A stretch of 64,000 bases of DNA, from the NCBI GenBank assembly GCA_013115135.1, contig JABANP010000060.1, forward strand, positions 124,001-188,000, written 5' to 3'. Below the pieces are notes generated by a model, which was not told the origin of the DNA, searched no databases, and saw nothing but the letters and a program-made list of their open reading frames with translations. The DNA comes from Perkinsus olseni. Its lineage: Eukaryota; Perkinsozoa; Perkinsida; Perkinsidae. Each line of letters opens with the position of its first letter. Position 1 is the first letter of the stretch. Shown here piece after piece: positions 32,740 to 43,363 of the stretch. The position numbers and the translations under genes were made by a program.

Positions 32740-34533
32740 GAACTGTGGCCTCGGGTGGGCGCAGGTCTGCGCAAGCTGCTCTCCGCCTGCCCCTTTCGCC
32801 TCCTGGACGTGTCGCAGAATATCATTCAACACTTACAGATAAGAGATTTCTCTGAGGGGCCGTGTGGGAAGGGAAAGCTAGAGCGAAGTCGGGTTCCTCA
32901 CTTTGTGACGTTCTCTATAAGAGGTCCTGGACGTCAGCTCCAACCACCTGGATTCACTGGAGGTGATCTCAAAGATGAGCAGCCTACGGGCTCTGTGAGA
33001 AGAGAGGGAATGCTACTTTTGGATCTTCGAGGTCTTCGAAAAACCTGACAAAAATTACCGAGAGTTGTCGGAAAGGCAAAGGTCAGGAAACGTGAGGCAC
33101 GAAAATCGGCAATCCTGATGTCTGTATGTCGGGTAACACGGTAAACAGACAGGTAGTGGATAGTTTATCTGCAACTTGCTCATCATTGGAGTTTCACCCG
33201 TGATACGTGAGCTGGCGTTTTTCGCAAAGCGAAGATGGTGGTATGGTCTATGCTTCATCATAAAGCATAGACCATAAAGCCTCTATGGGAAATCACTTTA
33301 ACGTACCACAAAGCGGCAAGCAAATATCCTTCATGACGAGCGACCGCCGATAGGACAACACTCGGGAGTCTACCGGCAGCCAGTAACTGGCTTCCTCCAG
33401 TCGCCCGGTGACTGAAGGCACCCAGGGAGGGCTGTCACCGTAACTTCATCCCATAAGTTCATTGTCGCCGCGACAAGGTTGCGGAAATAAAAGAATAGAA
33501 TCTATTCAATAGATATACCTCGAGTAGATACTTATCGGGAAGACCATTTCACCGGTGATGCTCAGCAGGGCTCGAGCTCGGTTCTCTTGTATACTCACAG
33601 TGGAGATGTTAGAAGAACGGTAGGTCTGTGCGCCGATGGTCGTTGTTCATCGTGAGGACCTCCCAATGGGGAGAATGTGCTCAGTGCTCCGATTTGCTGC
33701 AGCTCTGAAGGTTTTTCTGGCATTTTCAGGCTGCTCGGTCGGCCTTCAGTCGGTTGGAACTTAGAACTTCTAAGTTGGAAGTCCTCAAACTGGAAGATTC
33801 ATCGCTTCGCAACCTCGGCCAGCAACCCCTCTCGGAACGCTTCTTCCCGAATCTCAAGTCCGACACCATCAGCATCAGCCCGTCAATAAACATTTCACGA
33901 TTTGCCCTCTTCAGAGAACTTCGTTTGAATAATAACCGTGTGCACCACCTTTGCGGGCTGGGCAACCTTCCGAGGCTCTGTGTGCTCACTCTGAACAACA
34001 ATCGATTGGACCTCGCATCCGATGGCTTCTCAGGTGAGAGATGACCGCAGATCATGGTCCTGGCTCCTGCTGAGAACAGATCGCAGGCCATCATGATGCA
34101 GCCACAGTCTACACGGGCCACATGGACGTTCAAAATAGATTTTTGTCCTTGCGACTGAGGTTGGGAATCCATCAGTCTGGCCCTTTCCGCCGGAAAGATA
34201 AGAGACTGACGGAAAGGGCCAGCCGGAAAGTTTCCGGAAAATGCAGTGGCTGTCTATTTTGATCTACTGCAGAATGTATCTGGGAGTCAGCTTCCAAATC
34301 CGCCGCCTCGAGCAGGGTCCCTCAGCAGCTACCTCTGAGTACCGATGAAGTGATTGTGTTATCTCAGGTCTTAGAGCTAGGCTTCAATAGGATCACTGAT
34401 CTCTCAACCCTGCGAGCCGTATTCCCCTGTGGAGATACTCTGAAGGTCCTTCATCTACAAGGCAACGAGCTAACGGAAATAGAACCGACTCGGTTCAACC
34501 GAGTGCGGCTACGAGAGAGCAGACCTGCCTGAC
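32740..34533 (+). CDS. leucine-rich-repeat protein gene, multi-exon or decayed
   Basis: LRR-coding blocks appear in order on the plus strand: FRLLDVSQNIIQHLQI near 32800, VLDVSSNHLDSLEVI near 32930, RTSKLEVLKLEDSSL near 33760, FALFRELRLNNNRVHHLCGL and LPRLCVLTLNNNRLDLASDG at 33900-34030 (followed by a good donor, GTGAGAG), and VLELGFNRITDLSTL plus TLKVLHLQGNELTEIE at 34370-34480, preceded by an acceptor (TATCTCAG). The spacing of about 22 residues per repeat fits SDS22-like LRRs, which bind partner proteins. Hairpins lie in the gaps at 33242-33276 and 34174-34220. Exact exons are unresolved, and the gap at 33.05-33.7 kb may hold an intron or an insertion. Confidence 0.5.
33242..33276. repeat. 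hairpin, 14-bp perfect arms
   Basis: TATGGTCTATGCTT at 33242-33255 and AAGCATAGACCATA at 33263-33276, within the LRR gene span. Confidence 0.85.
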
Positions 34534-34559
34534 CGTCTAGTGATTTTCTTCGGCGGATA

Positions 34560-35290
34560 AACGAGTAGTTTATCTAGGTTAAAACCGGCGCGGAAAGATG
34601 CCGCGTTATATTGTGCGCACAGCGGGACACCTAGTGTCCCGACTGTGCCTCCAACGCTAGCAAGCTAGTACCCCGACTACCGGCTTGAGTTATCAGGTGT
34701 TTGATAACGGCTCGGAAGTCGAGCGTCGTTCTCTTGACGCTCTCTTCTTCTTTTAAGGATTCCTTTTGTTTCCTTCATGAATGGGCTCATTGTGTGCGTG
34801 GATGGCCTTAGAGTATTGCTCTTGCGTCTGCCTGCAGAGGCCCATCCTTCTTGCGGTCGTGCGCGGCGCGCCTCGTGGGCGGCTGCCTGACTGCGTCAGT
34901 ATTCAGGGTTGCGCGTGGAACTACCCGTATGGGTGTGGTCCGCCGTGACTCTTATCGTGAGCAGGCAGTGGTTAGCGCCGATCATTTTCCGGTCTTCCAC
35001 GGGGCCATTCACCTGGCCCGGGGACACGCTGCTCACGCTTCACGCACGTGGCGTCTTCAGTAGCCTCGTTGCGTTGGCAACTCGAGGCCCTACTTGTCTT
35101 GTCGTACCCCCTCTCGTTGGAGGCTTTATAAGGCTGGTCCCTCACTCAGTCGAGGACTGGCTCGGCCACCCGCTTCTATCCGGGGGCCCGGCGGGTAGCG
35201 TCAGTCCGCACCCTTCATCAGCCTTGGGTTTTCTAGTCGTGTACCGTCGCCTCTCGGCTTGGGCTTCTGCCTCACCCTCGTAACCGTAGT
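34560..35290. other. GC-rich stretch, no recognisable gene
   Basis: A 124-codon frame at 34909-35283 (plus) is open but has no domain or paralogue. I see nothing else to support. Confidence 0.35.
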
Positions 35291-35303
35291 GAATATGATA
35301 TTC

Positions 35304-35340
35304 ATAGCCCATGGGATATTCAGAATATCCCATGGGCTAT
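35304..35340. repeat. hairpin, 17-bp perfect arms, at the edge of fragment G
   Basis: ATAGCCCATGGGATATT at 35304-35320, loop CAG, then the exact reverse complement at 35324-35340. Homology to copies A and B starts right at its right edge (CTATTTGCGCTTC). Confidence 0.9.
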
Positions 35341-36415
35341 TTGCGCTTCCCGCAGCCGCGCCGGTTATTCGTTCAAGTTGAACGGTTCAACTCTCCTGCT
35401 TGAAGCAAGCTGCTTCTCATTTCAGTCTGATGGTGACTTCTTCCCTGTCAACCTGGCGGGGTTGAGTAATGGAGATGTCATGATATACTTTAAACGGTGA
35501 GTCACTCGGCTTCCTCACTGCACCAGCGACCAGCTTGCCTTCCGATTAGCCCGGGGGACGAGGGTGAGGAGGCAATGAGGATCGGTGGCTCATAGCCTGG
35601 CTAATAGCCAGCGGCTTCAAGTATGATTTGTGGTACCACTGTTCCGCCTCGACGCATAGCCAGTGCCACTGGCCCAGTGGCTATGACGTGCGTAAGCTGA
35701 GAGCGACGGGTGCCTAAGCTGTAGTCCGCCGATGAGACTTCGACGCCATACTAAGTAAGAAATATTCCTCGTTGCGGCCGTGATCCGTGAGGATTCAGAC
35801 AATCGTGTTTTCGTCTACACTTCAAGTGAAAGTACCACCGGCGGGGGTCCAACCCTACTCACGGTTTTCGAGTGGATAGCGTAAAGACGCCTTCGACCTC
35901 ATGAACTTCTAATTTTTCACCCATCTGCATGAGCTTTGTGGTAAGTATGATACGTTATGGCATTCTGTACTAGCCGTTCTTCAAAGGCTTCGCTGAACAT
36001 GCTCCCCTCTGAGGAGAGTATGTTCTGAGGAGACTTTTCATCCTTCTCTCGAGCACACTCCTCATCTTTCTTCGTCTCTCATTTCATTGTTATCCACAAC
36101 TTGTCAACGCTCGGCGTTTTCAACTCACCATAGCCCTGGAAAAGCCAGACTACAGTAAAAGATATGTGTTGCGTTCAGTCCGGTCGTTTTTCGGTCGTCA
36201 GTAATCGTCAATGGTCGATGGAATTGTGTTCCGATTCGGAACTTCCGAAGCTCGGGAGGCCACTCATGCCAATTGTCGCTTACGTCTCACGGAGTGGCGG
36301 AAGTCCTATGAATCTAAATTTCTCCGTAGCTTCATTCGAACGCCTAACTGAGCGATCAAGTCTCAAAGCGCTTGCCGTTCGCCTTACACCATTCGACCTC
36401 ACTTGTTGACTCGTG
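35335..36415 (+). pseudogene. fragment G of the nine-exon family (exons 7-9 plus 3' flank), exon 8 inverted
   Basis: Exon 7 is recognisable at about 35425-35500 (SDGDFFPVNLAGLSNGDVMI) and exon 9 at about 35788-35884 (SGG/GGG-PTLLTVFEWIA region). Between them the middle of exon 8 is present but in reverse orientation: the plus strand at about 35612-35663 (GCTTCAAGTATGATTTGTGG ... GACGCATAGCCAG) equals the plus strand of the minus-oriented gene A. Short inverted repeats flank both junctions (CTGGCTAATAGCCAG on the left, GCCACTGGCCCAGTGGC on the right). The 3' flank follows to about 36.41 kb. Exons 1-6 are absent. It belongs with A and B. Confidence 0.75.
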
Positions 36416-36419
36416 ACTC

Positions 36420-37724
36420 TAGAGGCCACTTCGTCAGGTGCAGTCCCGGAATCCTGACCTCTAGAACTCAATGCCATAAGGGATTAGTAGGAATGAAAAC
36501 TAGTAGCCATAAACTTAGTAGTACAGAGCTCAACGGGACTATAGCGTGGGGGCGCTAGAGGGACAGCTCCATAGCACCAGCTTTCTGTGCTATGATACGG
36601 AATCTCCTGGACGGTGACAGCACTTCACAACTTATCGGGGTCGACGAGTCAGTGGGTCGCAGTCAGTCGCGGTCCAAAATTTTCCGTTCTCTGAGATTCG
36701 CTCTCATATTTTTCTGCAATACATCTGGCGGATATGCTAGCGATGTGGCACCGCCGAATCGGCGACGCCGCACGGTGTGCAAAAATGCAAAGTGTCCTAA
36801 GCAAAAAATCCATCGTAGGTTTGCATACTCCGATTCAGGGCATCGACATGAAGCTTTCCTCGACGAATTCAGAGCCCTGAATTCGTCTATCTGCCACGTC
36901 TCTCAGCACGAAAGGCGCCGGCTGTCACACCAATTTTGCATAATAGTGTTCTCCAAAACTCTTCCGTCGCCAGCTGCTACGGTCTTCCCCAGCTGCTGCA
37001 GACTGCAGCGGCCTGCGGTCTTCGGCAGTAAGCAAAATTGCAGGACCTCGTTCTTCAGCAGCCAGCCCCACCGCATCAGTCTACGCGGCTGGCCCCGCTG
37101 CTAGTCCGGTGAAATCCTTCGTTGATGCCGTTCCGGGAACGGCCAGAAGTGTCCGCGTCAAATTGACGCCGTCAATGTTCACACATCGACTGCTCGATAG
37201 TATCAAGTTGATACACATCGGTGTAACTATCATTGGTTACACATCCACCTCAGTGTACACAGCGGTGGCACTAGCGGCATCACATAGTAGTAGCCTCTGA
37301 GATTGCCTTCGGTATTTATTCGACTCACAACGCATCCGTCGGACGGTCGGGAGCAAACTTATCATGGGCTACCCATGATGGGTATTTCAACCACCCATGA
37401 TAAGTTTGCTCATCAACTACCGTAGTTGATGGAGCACGCTACTCAGGTTACCATAAAACTCGCGATAATCAACCAGTAGCAGCCTCCCCGACCACTCACC
37501 ACTTGCTATCTCTCAAAAAGATACTCCACCAGCTACCCTTGTCATGAGCGATATTGAGTTGTGCCAGGTTCATACTCACTGTGATCACTCAACACGTTGA
37601 CCGATTAGATCAACTAATAATAAAACACGCGTTTGAAAAAAGGGAATTAGATAATGCAATCTAGCTATGATTATGGCGATTTGGATGGGATATATGTGTA
37701 GGAAATGAAATGTGCAGATTATCA
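36420..37724. other. gene-poor stretch with a hairpin
   Basis: A 170-codon frame at 36592-37104 (plus) overlaps the dispersed repeat shared with 10.24-10.44 kb and is not supported as a gene. A hairpin with 18-bp perfect arms (GAGCAAACTTATCATGGG) spans 37351-37368 and 37394-37411. The last 150 bases are the 3' flank of H1. Confidence 0.4.
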
Positions 37725-38702
37725 CTACGGAGCAGAAGGGGAGTATTCGGTGCAAATAGAGGGACCACACAACTGATCACCGCTTTTGCAGACAGGGACG
37801 TGCAACCACCATTTACAGTAGGATTCACCGTCCGTCGGTGACGGGTTCTGGTCCTCACAGTAAGCATCACAATTGACGTCTGGTCCAGAGTGGCGGTCCT
37901 GGGGCACGACTGTACCCGGGGGCTCCCCAGTACTGCAATAGCTCGGGCCACACTGTTGATCACCTCCACGACAAACGGGTTCTGATTTCCACCATTTACA
38001 GTAAGAGCTGTCGTCATTCAAAGACTGGCAGTAGGAGTCGCAGGGCGCCGAGTGATGAGGATGACCACTGACTTCGTCTACTTGGGGAGGGGGAGTCTGT
38101 GGGGCCGGCCAGTCTTGCGATTTGCACTCGTCAACGCCGCCGCATGCCTGGTTGCCGTCCTTACACACTGGTACATCCAACCACCATTTACAGAAGGAGC
38201 CCTCGTCGTTGTTCATGCTCTGGCACATCAAATCGCACTCACCATAATAGAGGCCATCACCTTTGGGTCCATCTGGGCTGATGCTCTTGTTTGCCAATTC
38301 GCAGAGGCTTGGTGTCCCGCAAGGTTGGTCACCGCCAATGCACACAGCGTACTCGAGCCACCATTTACAATAAGAATCTTCATCATTGTTCATCACTTGG
38401 CAGTAGCGGTCACAGTCGCCCCTGATCTGGTTGATGTTGAGCCCTATTGATGGTGTTGATGTCGTTGTAGTCGTCGCTTCATGAGCAACGTATCCGGGAT
38501 TGGCGACGGGTGGTACGTCCCCCTTGCCACAAGACGGGCCGGCCGGAGTGCATTTCATCTCTCCGTCGAGTACAACCATACAGGTGCTTGTCGCGCCATT
38601 ATGGTACCGACAATAATCATCCCAATCCCTCCCTTGAGATCGCACGGCCGATAAGCATAAAATCGACCAAGCGACTGGACTGATGTGATGGACTGATCTC
38701 AT
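37725..38702 (-). CDS. H1: secreted cysteine-rich repeat protein (325 aa), intact
   Basis: Single exon. I start at the ATG at 38702 (MRSVHHISPVAWSILCLSAV) because it gives a signal peptide; an in-frame Met 60 codons upstream lies in the leader, which is also present without any coding at 10.13 kb. The mature protein has four full repeats at residues 97-134, 156-193, 221-256 and 278-317 with the pattern CDxYCQ-N-D-SYCKWW-PVC-GGDQ-CG-C (six Cys each), plus a diverged one at 31-58. A Thr-rich linker lies at 76-82 and Pro-rich linkers separate the repeats. Six regularly spaced Cys suggest disulfide-stabilised modules, possibly for binding at a surface or in the medium. I recognise no named domain. 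A broken copy is H2 at 60.5 kb. Confidence 0.85.
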   Translation of the reverse strand: MRSVHHISPVAWSILCLSAVRSQGRDWDDYCRYHNGATSTCMVVLDGEMKCTPAGPSCGKGDVPPVANPGYVAHEATTTTTSTPSIGLNINQIRGDCDRYCQVMNNDEDSYCKWWLEYAVCIGGDQPCGTPSLCELANKSISPDGPKGDGLYYGECDLMCQSMNNDEGSFCKWWLDVPVCKDGNQACGGVDECKSQDWPAPQTPPPQVDEVSGHPHHSAPCDSYCQSLNDDSSYCKWWKSEPVCRGGDQQCGPSYCSTGEPPGTVVPQDRHSGPDVNCDAYCEDQNPSPTDGESYCKWWLHVPVCKSGDQLCGPSICTEYSPSAP

Positions 38703-38761
38703 GGCGCTCGAGAGGTGAGAGTGCTGCTGATGCCTCGCCGACGCCCAGCCGTTTCGGATCC

Positions 38762-38824
38762 TTTTCTTCTCAGAAGAATCTTTTGGTAGCGCCCACGCGA
38801 AGCGCCCATTGCGAAATTCGCAAT
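38762..38824 (-). repeat. two hairpin insertions in the H1 leader
   Basis: TTCTTCTCAGAAGAA (about 38764-38778) and ATTGCGAAATTCGCAAT (38808-38824) are palindromes absent at the same points in the H2 leader, which is otherwise closely similar. Confidence 0.85.
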
Positions 38825-38829
38825 GCGAA

Positions 38830-39295
38830 TCGTGCGTAAGCCTGTTACGGGATTCTGCGCACGTCCATGTGCTTGCGTCCATAGCATAGGATCCCTAGCT
38901 AGTTGTTGCGGTTGTTGGTTGCCTTGCACGCGGTGCTCTTACTCTACTCTACAGTCACTCCCCTAAGTCTCCGTAGCTCAGCTACTTCTACAAGTTCACT
39001 AGTTATTGCGTTACCGAGTTCCAGTCGATACCACCACACCCTCTATCGTTACATTCACTCGAACCCGTTACAAGCCCCTCAGTGACAGGGTTAATACTCC
39101 GCGATTGAGACTGAATTGCATGACAACGTCGACATGGAGTCGTGCTGATGCTCGCGTTCTAAGCCCACCCTGTTCCCCAAGGCTTAAAGCGAGTGTGAGT
39201 AGAGTTCACTCAGTGCTGTCCATCCCGGGCTAGGAGCTGAGAGTCGTGATCAACTCGTGGGGAGTAGCCTACCTTGAATGGAAGGTGGGTTTTAG
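38830..39295. repeat. H-gene upstream flank, shared with 61.57-62.0 kb
   Basis: Closely similar sequence precedes H2, with shared words such as CACTCCCCTAAGTCTCCGTA and CCGAGTTCCAGTCGATACCA. It links the H gene to the following nine-exon cassette as one duplicated unit (H1-C and H2-F). No coding is supported. Confidence 0.6.
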
Positions 39296-40290
39296 TTGTT
39301 GCAGCCTGTTCACCCGATGATACCGAGCGAACACAGCGCGTATTCAGTCGTACATCCTCACGTGACGCTCAACTTGGGCCTCTCCATTCCTTCGTCAAGT
39401 TTCAAATCAGAAGGTGCTCAATGAACTGATCCTAAAACTCAGAGTCAAGTCTGGAATGGATCTTGGGACGTGAACCGATTCGAGTTCAAGAATTCGTTTA
39501 TTTAACGACCCCTTTGTTGACAGCCCAGACCATGAATTTCGTGCTTCTCAACGAAAAGGTTTCGAGTTGCACGTGCGTGATGTCCTTCGAAGTCGCAACA
39601 CATTCCCGCAGAACTCTCGCAGGTTGGAAGACGCAGCATGAAGGTTCTCCCTGAGGCTGGCGTCCAGCCGCTGGTCCCCATCAGCGACATTGTTTTCACA
39701 ATAATGGAGTTCCTCATACGCGTAATTGATTCCCAAATTCTAGGGCCTGGAAAGCATGCACGCGGCTGACCTGAGTCTTATTCGCCAATTCGGTGTCTCC
39801 AGCACGATCCAAGTGCATTAATGGTGTCCTGACTTACGGATGTGATAAGATCACATTCACTTATGATATCCAAGAGCCTCACAGTGATGTACTCGATGCC
39901 GGAAATAGCGACCTCATAGGCCGAATGGACTCTTCGGTGGTTTGGAGTGCTTCGTCGGCTAGGTGACATCGAATCCGCGTGTGCACGCGCGTCGTACCAT
40001 AAAATTCCCTGATTTATCGACAATCCGAGGAATAGAGGCGGAAAGCCGAAGTGCTGGGCGGCACGGCCTTGGATCAGGTGGGCAAGCCGATATCAACCTT
40101 GCCTTGATAACGATCCCTGGTGGTCCGTTAACTTTGCCGAGATGATTGCGAAGCCTACCTCGTTTCAGACAACAGTTGTCTACCTCTCGCCGGGTCCTGT
40201 TAGTAACGATGCGTGTGCGTGCCGGGTGTTCATTTGAACTACTGCATTTGTTCATCGTAACGAGATTGTGCTTGTTGGTGCGGCTTACCG
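39296..40290 (+). repeat. upstream cassette of copy C
   Basis: Begins GTTGTTGCAGCCTGTTCACC and ends past the block AGACAACAGTTGTCTACCTC (40.17 kb). Homologous to the cassettes upstream of A, D, E and F. Confidence 0.65.
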
Positions 40291-40302
40291 TCATGAGTAA
40301 TG

Positions 40303-40482
40303 GTTGATGACCTCCCTAATGGTATACTATTGTTATGCTGCCCAGCACCTCCCTAATGGTATACTATTGTTATGCTGTCCAGCACCTCCCTAATGGCATA
40401 GTATTGTTATGCTGTCCAGCACCTCCCTAATGGTATACTATTGTTATGCTGTCCAGCACCTCCCTAATGGTATACTATTGTT
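40303..40482 (+). repeat. 37-bp minisatellite upstream of copy C, five units
   Basis: Tandem units of CACCTCCCTAATGGTATACT followed by ATTGTTATGCTGTCCAG. One unit has GGCATAGT for GGTATACT. The array ends about 300 bases before the copy C start codon. Confidence 0.95.
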
Positions 40483-40784
40483 CCATCTAACCCCCTCAGT
40501 TGAGGTCTGATCGAGCATGACCGGCGAGACCTGCCAGCAGCTTGTAAGCTTAGTTGTGGACTACCGGCAACTCAATTGAATTGACGACAGGCAGGGACGA
40601 TGGGGTATCGTCTATCTCCCTAGTAGCATATGCTCGCCCAGTCGAGCAATGCTGGACAAGGAATCCCAAAGTTCTCTAAAACGCCAGAGTCGATGCCAAC
40701 ATCAACCGAGTTGAACTCTTTTGCTCGGTGGGCTAGGAAGGATGTGGAGAACGTCCTCTCAGTTTTTTGCCTCCTATTATAATC

Positions 40785-42382
40785 ATGTCTATCCGCTCAG
40801 TCTTCTTTGCAGCCGTTCTCGGATCAGTGGCATGCCAGGAAAATATCGTCAGGCTCCTCCAGAGGAGGGTACCTTTTCAGAACGGGAATCCTCGAAGTAT
40901 CTTCATTTCCCCTTCGGGTGAGTGGAAGAACGGGTATTTCCCTTCCGTCGATTCTCTCTCGGTATTAGGCACACTGAGGCTCATTCAGACGGTTGAACTC
41001 GAGGACGCGGTGTCCACAGAATATACCCAGTTCGGGGCATTCAGTTCGATACTCGTGACACCGAAGGGCGATGAAATACTCGGCACCGATGAAGATGGGT
41101 GAGACGCGTATGGACCAGACCCCGGCTCTAGGTAGCTGATCAATCGCTCGTTTTTAGATTTTTCATGCGCATGGAGCTCAAGGCGACCTACGATGATCAA
41201 TTTGATGTTCCTGAAGCTATCATATCCCCGATGCGTGATCCCCAAGGGGACCGTATAGTCCGTGGAAGTGGATATTACAGCTAAGCGAATCTATCAAGTC
41301 GCTCTTCCCATATCTTTCACTCGTGCATTCTTTAGATACTGGCCGTGGTTTGGCCATCGATGGTACTTATCGTGGCGGAGGTAGAGGACCGCTATTCGTT
41401 ACTTACATGGAGAGCAAGAGGATGCTGAAGTACGTGAAGATGATTCAACTCAATTTCAAAATCCACAAACTCTACCGTGTGTTAGATTCCCCACCGGGAC
41501 CAATTCGCCGACGAGTGCCGGAAGTGGACATCTCTCACGTCTTGGATGAGTGTGAATACGCCCCACAAGCAATTGACAAAATGCGTAGCTTCGGAAATGA
41601 ACTCGTATCTTTCTATATTTTCGCCTACTGCCAGGTCCTGATCCACTCCTCCCTGCTTACCTCCTCATGATCTGCGACGAGCCTACCAAAAGAGGTGGAA
41701 GTATCTATCCCGCTTTTGCATATGACGGGGAGGAGGTCCCTATTCGGTTCGAGGTCGAGGTGAGTCGATCGCCGGCTATGATAACACCTTGGTTCTCTTA
41801 TCTATCGCTTAGAAGGGCTGATTGATCATCACGATCTTCACAGTGATGTTTGCAGCTGTCGGCCTCTCCGTAACTCCTCGGTCAGCTCTTTTCATGAGAG
41901 TCTCGTGCACTGCGGGGTTGCCCAAGATATGACATGGGATAACACCATCTTCGCTCCTCTTGCCTCAGTCGGACGGCGGCTTTGTTCCCGTCGATATGGC
42001 GGGGCTCAGTGACGGCAGCCTCATGATACTTTTCAGAGGGTGAGTTCATCATTGACCAAATTATACGCTGACCACGCGCCTTTTTCTTGATAAGGCCTAA
42101 GCACACGTTGAGAATCGGCTTGGTCTCATCGAGAGATCTGTCCTCGGCTATGCGTCGTCGTGGAGTGGCAGTGACACCTCAGATCATCCTAGAAGCTGCG
42201 GAGAGTGACGGGTGAGTTTCGGGAAGTTTGAAGCTGTTCAAACCGCTGAGCATGATAGTAGGTTCAATGTCGGCTCAACATCTGGATTGGCTATTCGAGA
42301 GGATGATGGTAAAGTCTTCGTTTACATCGTCGATAGCGGATTCCCTAGTGTCTACCTCACGGCCTTCGAGTGGATATCGTGA
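40785..42382 (+). pseudogene. copy C of the nine-exon family, one frameshift in exon 5
   Basis: Exons 40785-40917, 40969-41098, 41158-41252, 41336-41429, 41486-41584, 41635-41759, 41969-42039, 42095-42211 and 42262-42382. Starts with signal peptide MSIRSVFFAAVLGSVACQ. Exon 5 has an extra C near 41518 (GTGCCGG against GTGCGG in D and E), the only departure from 328 codons, and it gives an early stop. The 5' end of intron 4 is placed at GTACGTG by comparison with B (GTATGA) and D (GTAGGTG). The exon 3 donor (GTATAG) is the weakest site in the model. Subfamily II (with D, E, F), ending AFEWIS. Whether the base is real or an assembly error cannot be told here. Confidence 0.7.
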
Positions 42383-43363
42383 AGCCTCGCCAGCTCGCCA
42401 TTTTCTCGTCTACGAACTCGAGCTACTGTATCATCGCCATTTCTCAAGAGGCTAACATGAACATCAGACATTTCACCGGGGGGTCTGAAATGTCGAGCGA
42501 TCACTCTCAAACTGAGTGCGTCTCAGACGGCAATATCCTCGCCCGGTGTCTTATATCTGCGAGAGATTTTCCCCATCTCTTCTCTTTTCATCATCATAAC
42601 CGTTTGGAACGGTTCATTTGCCGCCGCTCTGGATAAGCCAGTGCAAAAGCTTCAACAGATTCAATCCGTTGCGTTCAATCTAGTTACCAATAATTTACAT
42701 CGATCACGATGTCTGCACTCTACAGCCCTCCAGGGGAAGTACTGTAATTTATTGGTCGAAAATCCTCAAAGCGAGCGCTCAAACCAATTGTTTGAGCCAC
42801 CATTTCTCACGAGTTGGTGACTCGAATCTCGAGTCGCTTGTTCGGCGCCGTTATGATGGTAGCAATCATGGATAGGGGGAGCGCGAGTCACGCCGACGGC
42901 GTGGCACGCCGGGCGTGCCCTCATGCCGTCTTCGACACGCGGCGTGACGCCGCGTGAGCGAACACCACGCAGAAGCAATGCGCGAGAAGACGTACTGACA
43001 GTACGTCTTTTCGTCTTGATGTCAGTATGGTACTGTTGATATTGCAGTGCTTCAACGAAGTTCAATGCTGGGGCATGAAACTCTGATGGAATTGGAGCGA
43101 CGGAATGGCTGTGGATGAGACGGCACAAGACAGAGAGATGGGTCAGATCACGACATTAACTAATGCGCAATAGCTGAACTTCGTATTGAGCTTCTGGATT
43201 AGCCACCCGTGGAGGATGATTATGGTGCTTTTAAGCGTCGTAATTGGATTGGACAAGCACTACTTCTTGCTGCTCTTGCTCATTTGCCAATTCCTACAAT
43301 TTCTTGCTCTCGCAATTTCTTGCTCAAGTTCGTTTGCTGCTTCTCATTTTACAAGTCGGATTG
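42383..43363 (+). repeat. 3' flank of copy C
   Basis: Homologous to the 3' flanks of D (46.63-48.1 kb) and E (55.27-56.75 kb), but without the 574-bp insertion near 46.99 kb and without the LINE near 48.1 kb. It thus serves as the empty site for both. The GCCAATTCCTACAATTTC words at 43.28 kb mark the LINE target. Confidence 0.65.

Noticed and set aside
36592..37104. 170-codon plus frame
   Set aside because: Half overlaps a dispersed repeat also present at 10.24-10.44 kb; no signal peptide, domain or intact paralogue.
38703..38882. 60-codon N-terminal extension of H1
   Set aside because: It hides the signal peptide, and the same leader exists at 10.13 kb without coding and with hairpin indels in H2; the start at 38702 is preferred.
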